From Podarcis raffonei (taxonomy: Eukaryota > Chordata > Lepidosauria > Squamata > Lacertidae), in contig NC_070604.1 of NCBI RefSeq assembly GCF_027172205.1, positions 74,437,023-74,501,022 of the forward strand: DNA of 64,000 nt. Reading direction: 5' to 3'. A model generated the notes under the pieces. That model searched no databases, had not been told where the DNA came from, and saw only the letters and a program-made list of their open reading frames with translations. The position numbers and the translations under genes were made by a program. Shown here piece by piece: positions 13,801 to 25,074 of the stretch. Numbering within the stretch: position 1 is the stretch's first letter; each line of letters opens with the position of its first letter.

Positions 13801-16800
13801 AAGGGATTCCCATACCAGCCTTCACGTCACATTTGCAGACATCTTTTTAACACCGAATTGGTCTGCCAGCAGGCCTAGTGCTCCCTGCTATCTTCCATTC
13901 TGTGTACATGACCAAACCAGTGTAGATGTCACAGAGACAGGGTTGCAAACATGCTGGGAATGTGGGCTTGGGAGAGCGCATCTTTCTTTGACATTTTGTT
14001 TTGCCATGTGATGCGGGAAATCTGCCTGACGCAGCACAAATGGAAGGCGTTGAGGCATCGCTCCAGGCGGGTGAAAGTTGCCCATGACTCACTTCCATAA
14101 AACAGTGTACTCAGTACAGAAGCCTGGTAGACCTTCATCTTGGTATTGGTTGTTAGCACCACATTTTCCCATACCCTTTTGGAGAGGTGAGCCATTGCTG
14201 TAGCTGCCTTGCCAATACGATTGTCCAGCTCAACATCGATTGAAAGGTTATGGTGAAGCCCAGTCTACCACCTCAAGCATGTGGCTGCCTATGCTGATGT
14301 GTGGAGTGCTGGCTTGGAATGCTGGCAATGTCCTGACCCATCAGGCTGATAATGAGGTGGGACTCCATGCAGGCTTGGGCAAAATGGTTGGTGGAGATGT
14401 GGAAATAAATTTACCAGTCTTATGAATGAAAAATGATACTGCTGTTTTATTGAGTACTGCATTTTATTTATTTTGCTTCTATTAATCTGGTAATTTTAGG
14501 TTGAAGTCCTACATCTATTTAACCTTGGATTTAACTCCATTGAAGTCGTTGGGCTTTAGGATGGTACTTAATACTTCTTCTAGATAATGTTTTTATGTTG
14601 CCTTGGATGCTCATGCAGTGTAAGGGTTATATATCCCATATAAAATGAAGCTGCCAAGTAAGTGTGTTTTAGGATTATACTTTAAAATTGATTTGGGGCT
14701 CAAGTGAGTAGCAAACATCTCAAAACTTTAATAACTATAACTGTTACGGGTTAATAACTATAATAACTCATTAACTTTTTATGGTGTTATTATATGGCAT
14801 TATTGCTGTAAACATACTTTGATTTTTTTTTAATGCTACAGTGGAATACACATATTTAAAAAATAAATAAGTGGGAAACCTTTATCTTTTAAACTTCTTT
14901 CTTTACAAGATTGTGAAACTGGCATTTCTGTCTACACATTGCAATCAATTTAACAGATAATTGAAGTTGAAGTTGAAGTGACATTGTGCCTACATGACTA
15001 TCGATGTACTACTGTATGTTCTTTTTTTGTATACAAAAATGGATTATAGCTCAAGGGAAGCAAATTATATGACTTGTTTAAGGAAATGGTTTGTTTGTTT
15101 TTTAGGTTACTGGAACAAGTCATAGTGATACAAGCATCTTGTCTGGAGAAGCAAAGAGCAAAGGCAGCATTCACTCCTTACCCAATGAAACAAAACTAAT
15201 TTCTCAACCAAACAAAGATGTAGATACCAAAGAAAAGAATAATCTAGCAGTAGGAGAAGATGCTGCAGAGGGAGATTCCTTCTTTGATGATCCCATACCA
15301 AAACCAGAACAAAGTTATGACTGGTAAATTGAATGAACTACAACTATAAATGTTTCCTTTTGACAATAAAATAGTTAGACGTTTTAGGCTGCAGGATGCT
15401 GCACTTTTCTACCTTAAAATAAATAAAAGAGAGGGTTCATGTTTTGCACAAAATGTAGAAGAACAGTTTGTTTCAGTGCCCATAGATTGCCCTTGTGTTT
15501 CTCCCATTTACAAAAATCACTTTTTTCAAAAATAAGAAAATATATTTCCTACTTGACAATAGAACCCTGTAATTCAGAAATATTTATATTCATGTCTTTA
15601 TATATGCAGATGTATTTTGTGATGATGACACCATAATGGCTTCAGTGTGTTTGCAAAGGCTGGCAGTGTCGGGACACCAGTGCTTCAACTTAGAGAATGA
15701 TGGATGAAGCCCTGCATGCAGCAGAGCTTCAGAATATTCTGTCTAAAAGTAGCTTTGTGCATCAACTAAGCTGTCCCAGAAACTAAATGGCACTTCGAAA
15801 CCCGCCTCCAACACAAGCCAACACTGATCAAACTCAATGTCACTGCATGACAGAAGTGAGACTTGATCAAGCAGATCTTGGACTAGCTCAGCCCCTCCCT
15901 AGTCTTGGAATGCTCTGTTTCAAGGGCTTTCTGCTAACTGCTGTCTCCAGGCATCCCACCAGCAGGCAGCCTGCAGAGTCCAGCTTAGATGGGAGAGAAA
16001 AGCAGAAGACACTTCAACCCTGTCTAAAAGTGAACAACAAGCTGATGTATTGAGGAGGGCGGGTGGATTGCTCTGCACACGTGCAAATGGTATGTTGTGC
16101 ACAGAATATTTTCCTTGAGGCAAGTGGAAAAATTGTAACAGCCAAATGGTTGTTATTGCATACTACTTTATACAGGTTCAAGGAATAATCAGCTCTGATG
16201 CCATGTCTGCTTCTGAAGAAAATTTTACTTGAATTCAAAATCATAACATGGTTGATACAGTTTATATTTATATTTACATCTGAATCTCTTCCTCTGGGTT
16301 ATGTTGATAAAACATCACATGACATAAACAGTTACACAGAAGAGGCTTTGTGTGCAGAGCTTTTCTTGCCATATCTGGCATCTGGCATTCATGACTCAGT
16401 TTGAAGCAGTTAAAAAATGATGTATCTCTCCCCCTTCCCTCCTTTTTAAAGGAAGAATGACTCTATCAAGGAAGGAAATGCTTCTCTTTCTGATGTACCA
16501 CCTATAAAGACTGGTCTGAGCTCTTTGTCTGGAGCACCTCCTCTAAAAAAGTCTGACAGTAAGTTGTTGAGTGAGAAATTACGCTTGCTTGCTCTAAATA
16601 TTATAATAATCTTGCATTACAAGAGCATACCTTCACTTAGCTTTGTGCTAGATCATTGCCACTCTGGTGTTGTTGTAAACAGTTTAAAGTTATTATTTTG
16701 CACCAGAAAAAGAGGATAGGTACCTAGCTGTGATAAATGCTGTGCAACCAGGACTAGTTGGCAAATAGTGACGTAGTGTTCTTGTGCATTGCTGGGTTGC

Positions 16801-18059
16801 AGCACGTTACTCCCGACAACCAGTTCAGGTGCTATAAAGCTAACCTGTGGACTTGCAGAAATTGTTGAATTCCAGTTCCCATCAACTAGCATAGCCAATG
16901 GTCAAGAATGATGGGAAATGCAGTGCAGTAACACCTGGAAGGCCACAGGCTAGTCACCCATTCTGTATAGAATCCATTCAAATTTCTGCGTCCCCCACTT
17001 TTCTTGTACATAGGTTCTAATTTATATAGCATGCATCTTTCTTTTATATGATCTGCTGACTATTATAATGGACCCAAAGCAGATTACAATTTTTAAAAAG
17101 AATCTGTTCAATCAGCAAAACAATCAAATAACATCTTAGGCACACTTTCATTCTATATTTCTTGGATAGCTATCAGTTTTCAACTGCAACAGTCACCTTT
17201 TAGGAAGTAGGAGAATGAATTGGCAAGTATGTTCTCCAGTATTATATGAAGATTGCATTCACATATCACAATAAGCTATAAATCATGACTTACTGTGCAT
17301 AAACAAATCTCACCTGCTTTTTCTTCTCCCTACTCATTGCTAGGATGAAAGAAACCAATATTATTGGCTTGGCATTAAAGCAGGGATCATGGTTTATTTC
17401 AGTACAAACAAACACAGTCTGTAGCCAAGGTTTTTTCTTGGCTTACTGATCATATTTTGTTTCCTCCCAGTCAATGGCAGTCAGCGGGGCACCTGGCTTC
17501 CACCTGGCAGACACCTCTCCCACTTACTAGGAGCCAAGAGGCATAGGGAGCTCATGGGGGGGGGAGCAGGAGAGTCAGATTGGATCCACCACTGGACCCA
17601 CACAGTGTTGAGCTCCCCACACCTTGCCCCTTTCCTGCTCAGAAAGCAGTACCGCTGCTTGCTATTCAGAAGCCAGGTGCGCAGTGCAGCCTTCACACCA
17701 ACTGCAACTGCTTCCAGTACAAGCAGGAAGGAGTAGTGAAGTGGCCTCGGTCCAGAATATCTGAAGGAGTATCTCCACCCCCATCGTTCTACCCGGACAC
17801 TGAGGGCCAGCGCCGAGGGCCTTCTGGCAGTTCCCTCACTGTGAGAAGCCAAGTTACAGGGAACCAGGCAGAGGGCCTTCTCAGTAGTGGCACCCGCCCT
17901 GTGGAACACCCTCCCACCAGATGTCAAAGAGAACAACAACTACCACACTTTTAGAAGACATCTGAAGGCAGTCCTGTTTAGGGAAGCTTTTAATGTTTGA
18001 TGGATTACTGTATTTTAATATTTTTTTGGAAGCCGCCCAGATGGGCAGGGTATAAATAA

Positions 18060-18102
<43 letters not shown>

Positions 18103-21100
18103 GCAGGGTATAAATAATAAATTGTTGTTGTTGTTGTTCATACATAGTAAGCCATGGTTTTTGTCTTATCTTGACATGAGAACATGAGCATAGAAAATCA
18201 GCATGGCTGCTCTTATTACCAACATAGCAACTTCACATTTTCACTCTGTCATCTATCTGGTTAACATGCATTTTGAGTAGGTTCTGTAGGAAGCAGTTAC
18301 ACACTTTTGATCTTCCTAACCTCTGTTTTACAGATGCAAACTCAATTTTGAAAGATGTAAAGATGATGAATTCTAAATTTGGATCACTTGAACTAGGCAA
18401 GTAGCTCTTCTTCAGAAGGACACCATTAAGAACTTTTTATTGCCACATCTTGTTTGGTAATTGTTCAGACAAAAGATAAAAATTATTTCTATGCATAGAT
18501 TAATGTAATAAGTTTGATGAAATGCTTTGCAGCATGTTAAAAACTGTTCTACAGTTACTGTTTTTCAGAGGGGAATCCTCATGGTCCTATTTCCATTGTT
18601 AAACTAGGCTGATAGCAAACACATCTTTCTAATTAAATACTGTATGTAATTTCAAGTTTTCTAATCCTTCATTTTAATAATTTACAAGCAGGGGATGAAG
18701 AGGAATATGCTGATGACTTCAATAGGTAAGAGAAAATTCAGAGTGGTATACTTCAAGCATTTATTTGCATTTGATATAAGTTAAAAAGAATGCCCATTAT
18801 TTTTCAAAAAGGGTTTAAAAAGTTGTGTTTCCATATAGCTATACACCACACAAGCATTTTCAAACTATTTACTGCTCTTTTATTAATTTCTTGACGTTCT
18901 AATACTCTGGGCATGTTCACACATTATGGAAAGTCATGGCTAGTGAACATGCTGATAATTTCCAGTTTGCTCCTTTTTGTTAACCAACCATGATCCTTGA
19001 CTTAGTGTTGTGTCTGAGCTGGGGATCATGTTTGTTTCACTCTGCACAAACCTTTGCTTCAGGTAATAATTTGTTTGGAGTGAAACAAGACCCTGATCCC
19101 TGGTTCAGATGTAACACTAAGCCAAGGATCATGGTGTTTTTCTCCAGCTTGCTAGTAGAAAGGAGTAGAGTAAAAGCTATCTACATATTCAACATAAACT
19201 ATTAGCCATTGATTACTGTGACATGAACGCAGCCAATTATGTGCTTCCAATTTTGATGTGTGAAAATATATTTTTTTTAATGAGCTGTCTTGGTTGGTTC
19301 TTGAAGTCAAGTAAATATACACTTCCTTAAGTGATCACATGGCACCCACAATTCTCTATAGAATCACTTTGTGGGATGTGGGGAGCTCCATGTAAGTCAC
19401 TGGCACTTTGAAGTAACGACTCCTGGTATTTGATGAATTTACCTTACTGTAGGATCTTTTAAGCAGTTTAGCCCACACGAAACTTTGAAATTCAACATTT
19501 TATTTATTAGGTATTTAGAAATGTTTCTCGTAGATATTTTAATTTATAAGGTGTTCTTTAACATTAAAGAATAGAGCTTTATTGTTTCCATCTTTTAACT
19601 TTTCCTCATGTCAGTACTAGTCATCGGTCAGAGAAAAGTGAAGCCAGCATTGGTGAAGAAATAGATGACATTTCCGTAGAATTAGACGACTTCAATCCTA
19701 GTGATAAAGTACGTATATTATACTTTACATCGGGGTGGGCATGTATCCATTTTCATTCTCAGTAGAAAGCTATTTGCATAGAATCCCATTTTTGTATTCT
19801 GAAGGTTGCTTGCAAACATATTGTTATTGTGAGAAACTGTTAAGCCAAACAATAGCTATACCTGTTTGCAACTGTGTTTAAGGGACCCTTGCCAAGTGCC
19901 ACCTAGTGGGCCACCTACTTTTAGTGGGATCCTCACTCCCCAGGTGGTTTACTTGATTGCAGCAGGGGTAGTCCAAACAGTGCCTGGTGGTTGAGTTTGG
20001 GAATCAGCATTTCAACCCCACAGTGCCCCAGAACAACACTACATCAGGGATACTGTAGGACATTTAACTGATGGCTCTCAGACCTAGCCTTGCAGCACTG
20101 ATTGGAACACCAGGCAGGGGGATTGGGATTGAAGGGCAGGCAAAGGGGAATGGGAGTTCTAGTTCACAACATCTGGATGGTACCACATTAGCAACCCCTG
20201 CCCTTTCTCCTTACTGTGCAGAATGAGTAATGTGTGAACTGAGCTCTGCTTCATTTATTTGAATGTAAGATCTCCTTAATAATTGCAGTATATTCTCTAT
20301 TTGAAGGAGAATGAGAGGTGGAGGTTATGGTTTCAGGGATACTACATATTTCAAGAAGCATAGCACAGTATAGCTCACACATGCTTTTTCCATGTGGTCA
20401 AAATAAGGGAGGGAGGGGTGGCAGACTCTGAAACATACTGAGATTTTCCCAAGTAACTAACAGTCTCATGTGCACTTAATAAAGATTAATACTTTTAAGT
20501 CTCCAGTTCAGGCAACAGAATTATCTGTATGATCTGAATCACTGTTCTCTTACCTCAGGAGTATTCTGTAGCCTCTCTGTACATTAACAAATGCCATTTC
20601 ATTCTTCATTTTGCTTCAGTAGCAAGTATATATTGTAAAAGTTCATTTTTTAATCTTCACTGAAAAGAAATGAATAATGTGTTTGAGTATATGAAATTGC
20701 TAATATATTTCCCCAACTATGGATGAAATCCATCATCATGCCAGCAAACACAGTGGAACTTCCCCTTCTTCTCCTTATGCCTGCATCTGCTCCATCCTGC
20801 ACCACAATCTGCTGCAGAGAGTCTCCCAATCTTCTGGAGCAGATTTTAGGGGCATGCTGTAGGGAAGAAGAGAAGGGGAAGCCCTGTTGGTAGCATTACA
20901 ATAATAAAATGAACACAAGCATCAGCAGTGGCACAAAGCTTCTAAATATTGATTTTTAAAATATGGTCTCCTTCCTTATTTTACTGGAAACTTAATGCAC
21001 TAAAGCTGCTATCCTATACAAGCTTTCCTAGGAATATGTTTCATTGAACTCACTAAGACTTACATAGGGTTGCCATATGTCCACTTTTCCCAGGACATGT

Positions 21101-21409
21101 CCTCTTTTTCACAGGTAGAGTCATCATAGCAAATGTGTCCTCTTCTTTGTTCTTTAAAATATGGCAACCCATATAGATAGATAGTGGTGTGTTGCCTCTT
21201 GCTCATAGGAAAGTACTTGAGATCTTCTTGATAGGAGTTTTTAATAGAAGATAATGTTTTAAAGAACAGCTTAGCTATAAAATACACTGGATTTTAAACA
21301 TCAGTTAACATTTTAATATTTTCTTTTCTCCTAGCTTGAAGACTTCACACAAGATTTCACCATTTCTCAGTTAAGTGGTGAAGCAGATTACTTAGAGGAT
21401 GTTGCATGA
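1801..21409 (+). CDS. CEP43: CEP43 (FGFR1OP/FOP) centrosomal protein, 3' two thirds, ten exons
   Basis: The protein anchors microtubules at the centrosome and works at the distal centriole with CEP350 and CEP19 in cilium formation (family knowledge). Ten exons with consensus splice sites join in one frame: 1801-1889, 2405-2542, 2705-2788, 8001-8057, 15106-15323, 16452-16558, 18334-18396, 18692-18725, 19615-19708, 21335-21409. The translation follows human CEP43 closely: VAEFLQFFNLDFTLAVFQPE (end of the LisH dimerisation region), ENLARDLGIIEA, HSPPKS, IPRYKG, GDSFFDDPIPKPE, SGLSSL, HRSEKSE and the C-terminal DYLEDVA. About 318 residues lie in the window; the first roughly 70 (N-terminal helices and start of LisH) must lie upstream. 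The lysine-rich stretch after IPRYKG is shorter than in human. One intron has a GC donor. No broken exon is seen, so the gene looks intact. Confidence 0.96.
2405..2542 (+). CDS. CEP43: CEP43 exon: GLEARENLARDLGIIEA segment
   Basis: 46 codons, phase 0 at both ends. Codes the conserved ENLARDLGIIEA and PLLLEVIRRCQQK blocks that follow LisH in human. Acceptor tttttag, donor gtaagg. Confidence 0.95.
2705..2788 (+). CDS. CEP43: CEP43 exon: HSPPKS segment
   Basis: 28 codons, phase 0. Contains HSPPKSSDG, matching human VHSPPKSPEG, and ends in LPSK just before the donor gtaagt. Confidence 0.92.
4240..4395 (+). repeat. CR1-like LINE 3' end fragment
   Basis: Contains 'atgcctctgaataccagttg' followed by 'ttaggcatctggttgaccac' and 'gcaggatactgga'. 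This is the 3' tail of a dispersed squamate LINE also seen in parts at 23,475-23,640, 28,420-28,560, 39,680-39,940 and 60,360-61,040. Confidence 0.55.
6040..6870 (-). mobile_element. CR1/L2-type LINE 3' fragment (reverse transcriptase end)
   Basis: On the - strand 6867-6239 codes a reverse-transcriptase C-terminal region: SRPDLATVIHAMVTSRLDYC, LQRVQNAATRLLTG, HWLPVAYRVRFKVL, LTFKALHGLGPSYL. The reading is split over two frames near 6670, so the copy is defective. It ends in a 3' UTR with the 'accccgccctccccagcc' motif and an (ATT)n tail at 6044-6060. The 5' part is missing, as is usual for truncated LINE copies. Confidence 0.85.
8001..8057 (+). CDS. CEP43: CEP43 exon: IPRYKG segment
   Basis: 19 codons (IPRYKGHRKQKRCLDTTEQ), phase 0, acceptor gctcag, donor gtaaaa. 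IPRYKG is identical to human; the basic stretch after it has diverged and is shorter. Confidence 0.9.
9461..11899 (+). mobile_element. L1-like non-LTR element, about 2.4 kb, with target duplication
   Basis: The body runs from about 9470 to 11,890, flanked by direct repeats gtattttca at 9461-9469 and 11,891-11,899. It starts with a CpG-rich leader and ends with an A-run (11,883-11,890). An open stretch at 10,291-10,620 codes a heptad-like region (SLKQLHKKRDDMAFKIDNLG, DLVQES) that could be an ORF1 coiled coil. The stretch after it codes GLKMESWKDPSMQG and LSRRNKSIVRLESS. No reverse-transcriptase domain is seen, so this is an internally deleted or non-autonomous copy. A Tigger-like MITE sits inside at 10,621-10,884. 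L1 kinship is inferred from the A-tail, target duplication and layout. Confidence 0.65.
10621..10884 (+). mobile_element. Tigger-like MITE built of TCGTCTTGCGA repeats
   Basis: Termini cagtggtgcctcgcaagacg and its inverted form ending cgaggcaccactg. The left flank is TA. The interior repeats a tcgtcttgcga motif seven times forward and twice inverted and is CpG-dense. It is nested in the L1-like element, so it is younger than that insertion. Confidence 0.8.
11900..11960 (+). repeat. tRNA-like SINE head fragment
   Basis: The 'gcatagctcagttggcagag' run resembles an A box of a tRNA-derived SINE, but no matching B box or acceptor stem follows. Probably a fragment, not a tRNA gene. Confidence 0.35.
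12635..12835 (-). repeat. tRNA-derived SINE (tRNA-Ala-like head)
   Basis: Read on the - strand it starts with a 'gctcagtgctaaagcatgtg' A-box-like region and a 'ggttccacccc' B-box-like region. It then runs through a body ending 'cagtataaagcagtttcct'. This is the layout of a dispersed reptile SINE. Moderately diverged. Confidence 0.65.
13530..14420 (-). mobile_element. Non-LTR retrotransposon 3' coding fragment
   Basis: On the - strand 14,195-13,929 codes HLSKRVWENVVLTTNTKMKV, SVLSTLFYGSESW and RLERCLNAFHLCCVRQI, typical of the region after the reverse transcriptase in endonuclease-type LINEs. Downstream, 13,755-13,528 codes a CPTCNK zinc-knuckle-like end. Several frame changes separate the blocks, so the copy is defective. 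Confidence 0.7.
15106..15323 (+). CDS. CEP43: CEP43 exon: DSFFDDPIPKPE segment
   Basis: 72 codons plus two bases. Contains HSDTS, EAKSKGS, NETKL and the invariant GDSFFDDPIPKPE acidic block. Acceptor tttttag, donor gtaaat; the last codon (TGG) is completed by the next exon. Confidence 0.95.
16452..16558 (+). CDS. CEP43: CEP43 exon: SGLSSL segment
   Basis: One base, 35 codons, one base. Codes NASLSDVPPIKTGLSSLSGA, matching human SLASLSDAPPLKSGLSSLAG. Acceptor tttaaag, donor gtaagt. Confidence 0.94.
17740..18108 (+). mobile_element. L2/CR1-type LINE 3' end with (TTA)n tail
   Basis: Frames across 17,740-17,990 code RLRASAEGLLAVPSL-like and RAFSVVAPALWNTLPPDV-like residues, the C-terminal end of a LINE reverse transcriptase. 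The 3' UTR 'gccgcccagatgggcagggt' and a (TTA)n run at 18,061-18,102 follow. Same family as the fragment at 33,285-33,425. Confidence 0.75.
18334..18396 (+). CDS. CEP43: CEP43 exon followed by a GC donor
   Basis: Two bases, 20 codons, one base. Codes NSILKDVKMMNSKFGSLEL, matching human NTVLKDLKLISDKIGSLGL. The only donor that keeps the frame is GC (ctag followed by gcaagt), giving a GC-AG intron. Confidence 0.9.
18692..18725 (+). CDS. CEP43: CEP43 short exon: GDEEEYADDFN
   Basis: 34 bases coding GDEEEYADDFNS, equivalent to human GEDDDYVDDFNS. Acceptor aagcag, donor gtaaga. Confidence 0.92.
19615..19708 (+). CDS. CEP43: CEP43 exon: HRSEKSE segment
   Basis: Codes TSHRSEKSEASIGEEIDDIS and the acidic VELDDFNPSDK end. 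Acceptor tgtcag, donor gtacgt. Confidence 0.94.
21067..21170. mobile_element. Short MITE with gggttgccatat termini (in CEP43 last intron)
   Basis: Inverted ends gggttgccatat and atatggcaaccc enclose about 80 bp with 'tgtcctctt' repeats. Same family as 36,377-36,630. Confidence 0.65.
21335..21409 (+). CDS. CEP43: CEP43 terminal coding exon
   Basis: 25 codons including TGA at 21,407-21,409. Codes LEDFTQDFTISQLSGEADYL and ends EDVA, as in human. Confidence 0.96.
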   Translation, partial: LEDFTQDFTISQLSGEADYLEDVA

Positions 21410-22215
21410 GTAGAACAAGCAAAGATCTTAATTTGTTGACTTGAAGAACTTTGTAGACTATATTTTAAGACAATCACTCTGCTGAAATATCCCCTCCCAA
21501 ATTGTGCCTTGTGTTTCAACAGAAACTCCCCCAACAAACGAGTTGGGAAAAGAGTTTTTAAACTTGTAAGAACTGAAAGAAGAAGTAATTTTGGAGCGTG
21601 GTATTGCGGTCTCGTTAAGCTAATTCGTATGTGTAATATGTCAAATATTTCCCAGAAAGATGTCCGTTGCAGGCGACAGACACATCAAGATGATTGATCT
21701 ACAAGAATTCATAAGGGAAGAGATCTACAAAACAGATAAACAGTGGCAAACATGGCTTAATGTCATGGCAACCATTTGGCTTTTTGCTGAAGAACAAACA
21801 GTATTTGAACTTGCTCTTCTGTTGACCTAATTAAAATTACAGTTTTTCTCTCTTAGCTGTTGAAATTACTTTAGTGGCCAGGAGATATGAACCAAGATCT
21901 TCAAAACTGACTCGTTAGATTGCCTAACATGAGGCATATTAAAATACTTTAGTGGCTGAATCATGAATCCCTGTGGTTTCTAGTAAGTTGGTCCATTGTT
22001 GCAACTTAGGTGCTTAGTTTTGCATGGCCAAGATCACTAGGTACTTCTGAAAATTGCAGCTGGAATATGAGCCTTAACTCTAAACTTATTTTTATATATT
22101 TAAACATTTGTTATTCTAAGATAGCCTTTTGTTTGTTAATTTAATGAAAGCTATAAATGGTTGTTAGCATGAGGGTTTTTTCTTTGAAACACAGCTTAAT
22201 ACTGAATAAAACTAT
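21410..22215 (+). promoter_or_regulatory. CEP43: CEP43 3' UTR with poly(A) signal
   Basis: AATAAA at 22,205-22,210 is the best poly(A) signal after the stop; an ATTAAA-like site lies near 21,832. The true cleavage site needs transcript data. Confidence 0.55.
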
Positions 22216-23056
22216 TCCAAGAAGGACTGTTTTAAAGTTTGGGAATGTTATGTGATGAGAATCCTTCACTTAAAATGATTGTGTGTGTGTGTGTGGTCTT
22301 TTGTTTTTTATGTGTGGATTTGAAGAGCATTTAATCTGGGCCTCTCTGAAGTTGCGGATCACACCTCCTGCATCAATTTGAACCTAAATATGTAAAAATG
22401 GCAAACATCTAAAGCATCCCTTTGTAAGTTCATTGAAGCCCCCTATGCAAATTAGCTTTCAGTCCTAAAAGTGTGTATATTTGCCTCATTTATTTCAAAG
22501 GGACCTGGATGTATGTAACTGCAGAATTGCAGCTTTAGGCTGCAGTTCACCAAAGAGTGACAATACAAAAGCTTCCAAATAAAAGCACATAGGGAGGCTG
22601 TGTAGTGGTTGGTGGACTGCATGCTTAATCTCAAATCATGCCCTACCACAGTGGGACTTGTTTGTGAGCAAATGTATGTGGAAACAGGTTTTAACAGTAA
22701 GCTTTGTGAAATAGAGTCAGTGATGCAAAAGTTGATACAACTTCAGTAATACCTGCTGCATGATATGTTAAATTAAGTCCTGGTCATTTTGTGAAACTGA
22801 AATTAAAAATGTAATTCTTTGGGTACTGTAAAAAAATAACTTTTACATTAAGTAAAAAAAAAAAGATAGCTTCTGTTTGAGCAGCTTGCTTCTTGATATA
22901 ACAGTTATCCTAACAAATGCCAGTAAGCATTTATTTACTGTATTTGGCAGTCTACTTTAAGGTTTAAGTCTACAAACTACTTTCTTAGTAGTAGTTCTGG
23001 TAATCAGGACTGATGTGATTTGTCCATTATAGTTGAAGACCTAAATTTCACAATTA

Positions 23057-23238
23057 CAGTGGAACCTCTATTTGTGACCATAATCTGGTCCGGAGGTCCG
23101 TCACGGGCGGTGATTGCCTGCTTCTGTGCATGTGCAAACGGTGATCGCTGCTCCTGCGCATGTGCAAACAGCTGCAAACCCACCGGTTACTTCCAGGTTT
23201 GCCGTAAGAAGCGGCGGTGGAAAGTAGAGGTTCGACTG
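23057..23238 (+). mobile_element. Tigger-like MITE
   Basis: Starts cagtggaacctctatttg, ends with the inverted agaggttcgactg, and TA flanks both sides. The interior is rich in gcatgtgcaaac repeats. Confidence 0.75.
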
Positions 23239-24832
23239 TAATTGATGTGATAAAGTCTCTACAGCTTGATATCAGTTGTGTGCCATGAATATATGTATTT
23301 TTACCATCCTCAGAACGAAATGCAGTAGTATATCTACAGCCCTGACAAAAGGGCTAAAGGCTGGAACGAAAACCTTGTGGAGGTGCTTGAGACTAGTAGT
23401 GTACTACTCCCCCCTCCCTTTCCTATCCTTCTGAACCATACACTGCTGTGGTATTCATTAACTGCAGTGGCTGTGTTCTACCCATGTCAGGGGCAGAATG
23501 CTGGTGTATGTTGGTTGCTGGGAATTGCAAGTGGGGAGAGTTCAGTTGCAGTCTTCTGTAGGCATCTAGTTGGTCCCTTGGAGAACAGGGTGCTGGACTA
23601 GATGAGCCTTGGTATGATCTAGCAGAAGCTTTAATTCTCATTTATTTAGTACCAAAAGACTACCAGCACTGACTTGATAATACTATATTTCTCTATAGCT
23701 GGGGGAAGGAGGCAATATAGCAAGGATTCTTTTTTGATGTTACAGTGCGCCTCCCCTTGATCCTGACATTCATATACATGATAACAAAAACGGTTTAACC
23801 TGCTTGAGCCCCTCCTTCAATTTCCTCTCTCCATCTCCCCTTTTTTAAACTTTATTTTTAATTGAGTGGGTTTACATCTTTTAAAAAGAAAGAAAATACA
23901 AAAAATACACATCAGATTTTACATTTATTTATTTTAATGCAATGGCATTAGTATTAATTGTACGGAAAAGAGTAGGGGAAAAATAGACAAGGTCAGCCAC
24001 GGATGAGGAAAACAAATGGGGAAAATACTAGTTAAAGACTACTTCCAGATGAATTACTTCATGGGCTTACTATATTTGAGAAACTAGACCTTTGATACAT
24101 AATGTTGGCAGCATAAAATGCTCAATTTGCAGCTTCAACAACCTCCAGCCATGGACTTCATTGCTAGATTTGCATACTTTAGCCAGCTTTCCATTTTTCT
24201 TAGAGGTCATTTTCCATTTACCTGTGGCAGAAATGAGAGCAGCCCATGGAAAACAATGAACAATTTTAGCAAAGCTAAAAGACAGAGAAGGCAGGCAAGC
24301 TGTTGAAAAATGGTATCTGTTCATTCTATTGTGGAATAACAAGGTTCAAAATTACGCACAACCATGTTGTCTTATGAGGTGTATTTTAGCGTCAGTTACT
24401 TGCACTGTACTAATTCTGCAAGTATGCTCCTTAATAGAAATCAAACACTTGTTGCATCATGTAAGGTCCTTTTGTAAATGGTTATTATTATTGTTTAATG
24501 CTTGTTTTTTCTTAGTATTGTAGATCTTTCTATGTATAATATATTTTTTAAAAAAATTAAAAACGGTATACCTAAAATGGCAGACTCACTGAAAAAGCTT
24601 TTGCCCACTGCCTACAAGAGCATCTCGGGTGGTCCTTCCACAGAGGAGGTGCCAGCACTAAAACATAGCTTCTCCCTGCTCACCACCCATCTTACTTCTG
24701 TCAGCAAGTAAACATGGAGGAAAGCACTGGCTGCTGTCCTTAACTATACCCCCCACTGCCCAAATGCTTCCAACAACAAAATACCATTCTAGCTAGAGAT
24801 TTATCAATACTTCTGTTCAGATAACCTAGGTA

Positions 24833-25074
24833 CAGTGGTCCCTCGGGTTAAGTACTTAATTTGTTTCGGAGGTCCGTTCTTAACATGAAACTGTACTTAA
24901 CCTGAAGCAGCACTTTAACTAATGGGACCTCCTGCTGCTGCCGCGTCGCCAGAGCATGATTTCTGTTCTCATCCTGAAGCAAAGTTCTTAACCCGAGGTA
25001 TTATTTCTGGGTTAGCGGAGTCTGTAACCTGAAGCGTATGTAACCTGAAGCGTATGTAACCCGAGGTAACACTG
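24833..25074 (+). mobile_element. Tigger-like MITE (ccctcgggttaag type)
   Basis: Terminal inverted repeats cagtggtccctcgggtta and taacccgaggtaacactg, TA on both sides. Near-identical in plan to the copies at 27,413-27,654 and 35,466-35,707. Confidence 0.85.

Larger units (their letters stand above)
8058..15105 (+). other. CEP43: CEP43 intron, 7 kb
   Basis: No exon is recognised. It carries an L1-like element with target duplication (9472-11,890), a tRNA-related SINE on the - strand (12,635-12,835) and a LINE fragment (13,530-14,420). A counterpart of the extra human lysine-rich exon was looked for and not found. Confidence 0.65.

Noticed and set aside
17481-17939. 152-codon open frame on the - strand
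   Set aside because: It overlaps the antisense of a LINE 3' end and GC-rich sequence; no family signal.
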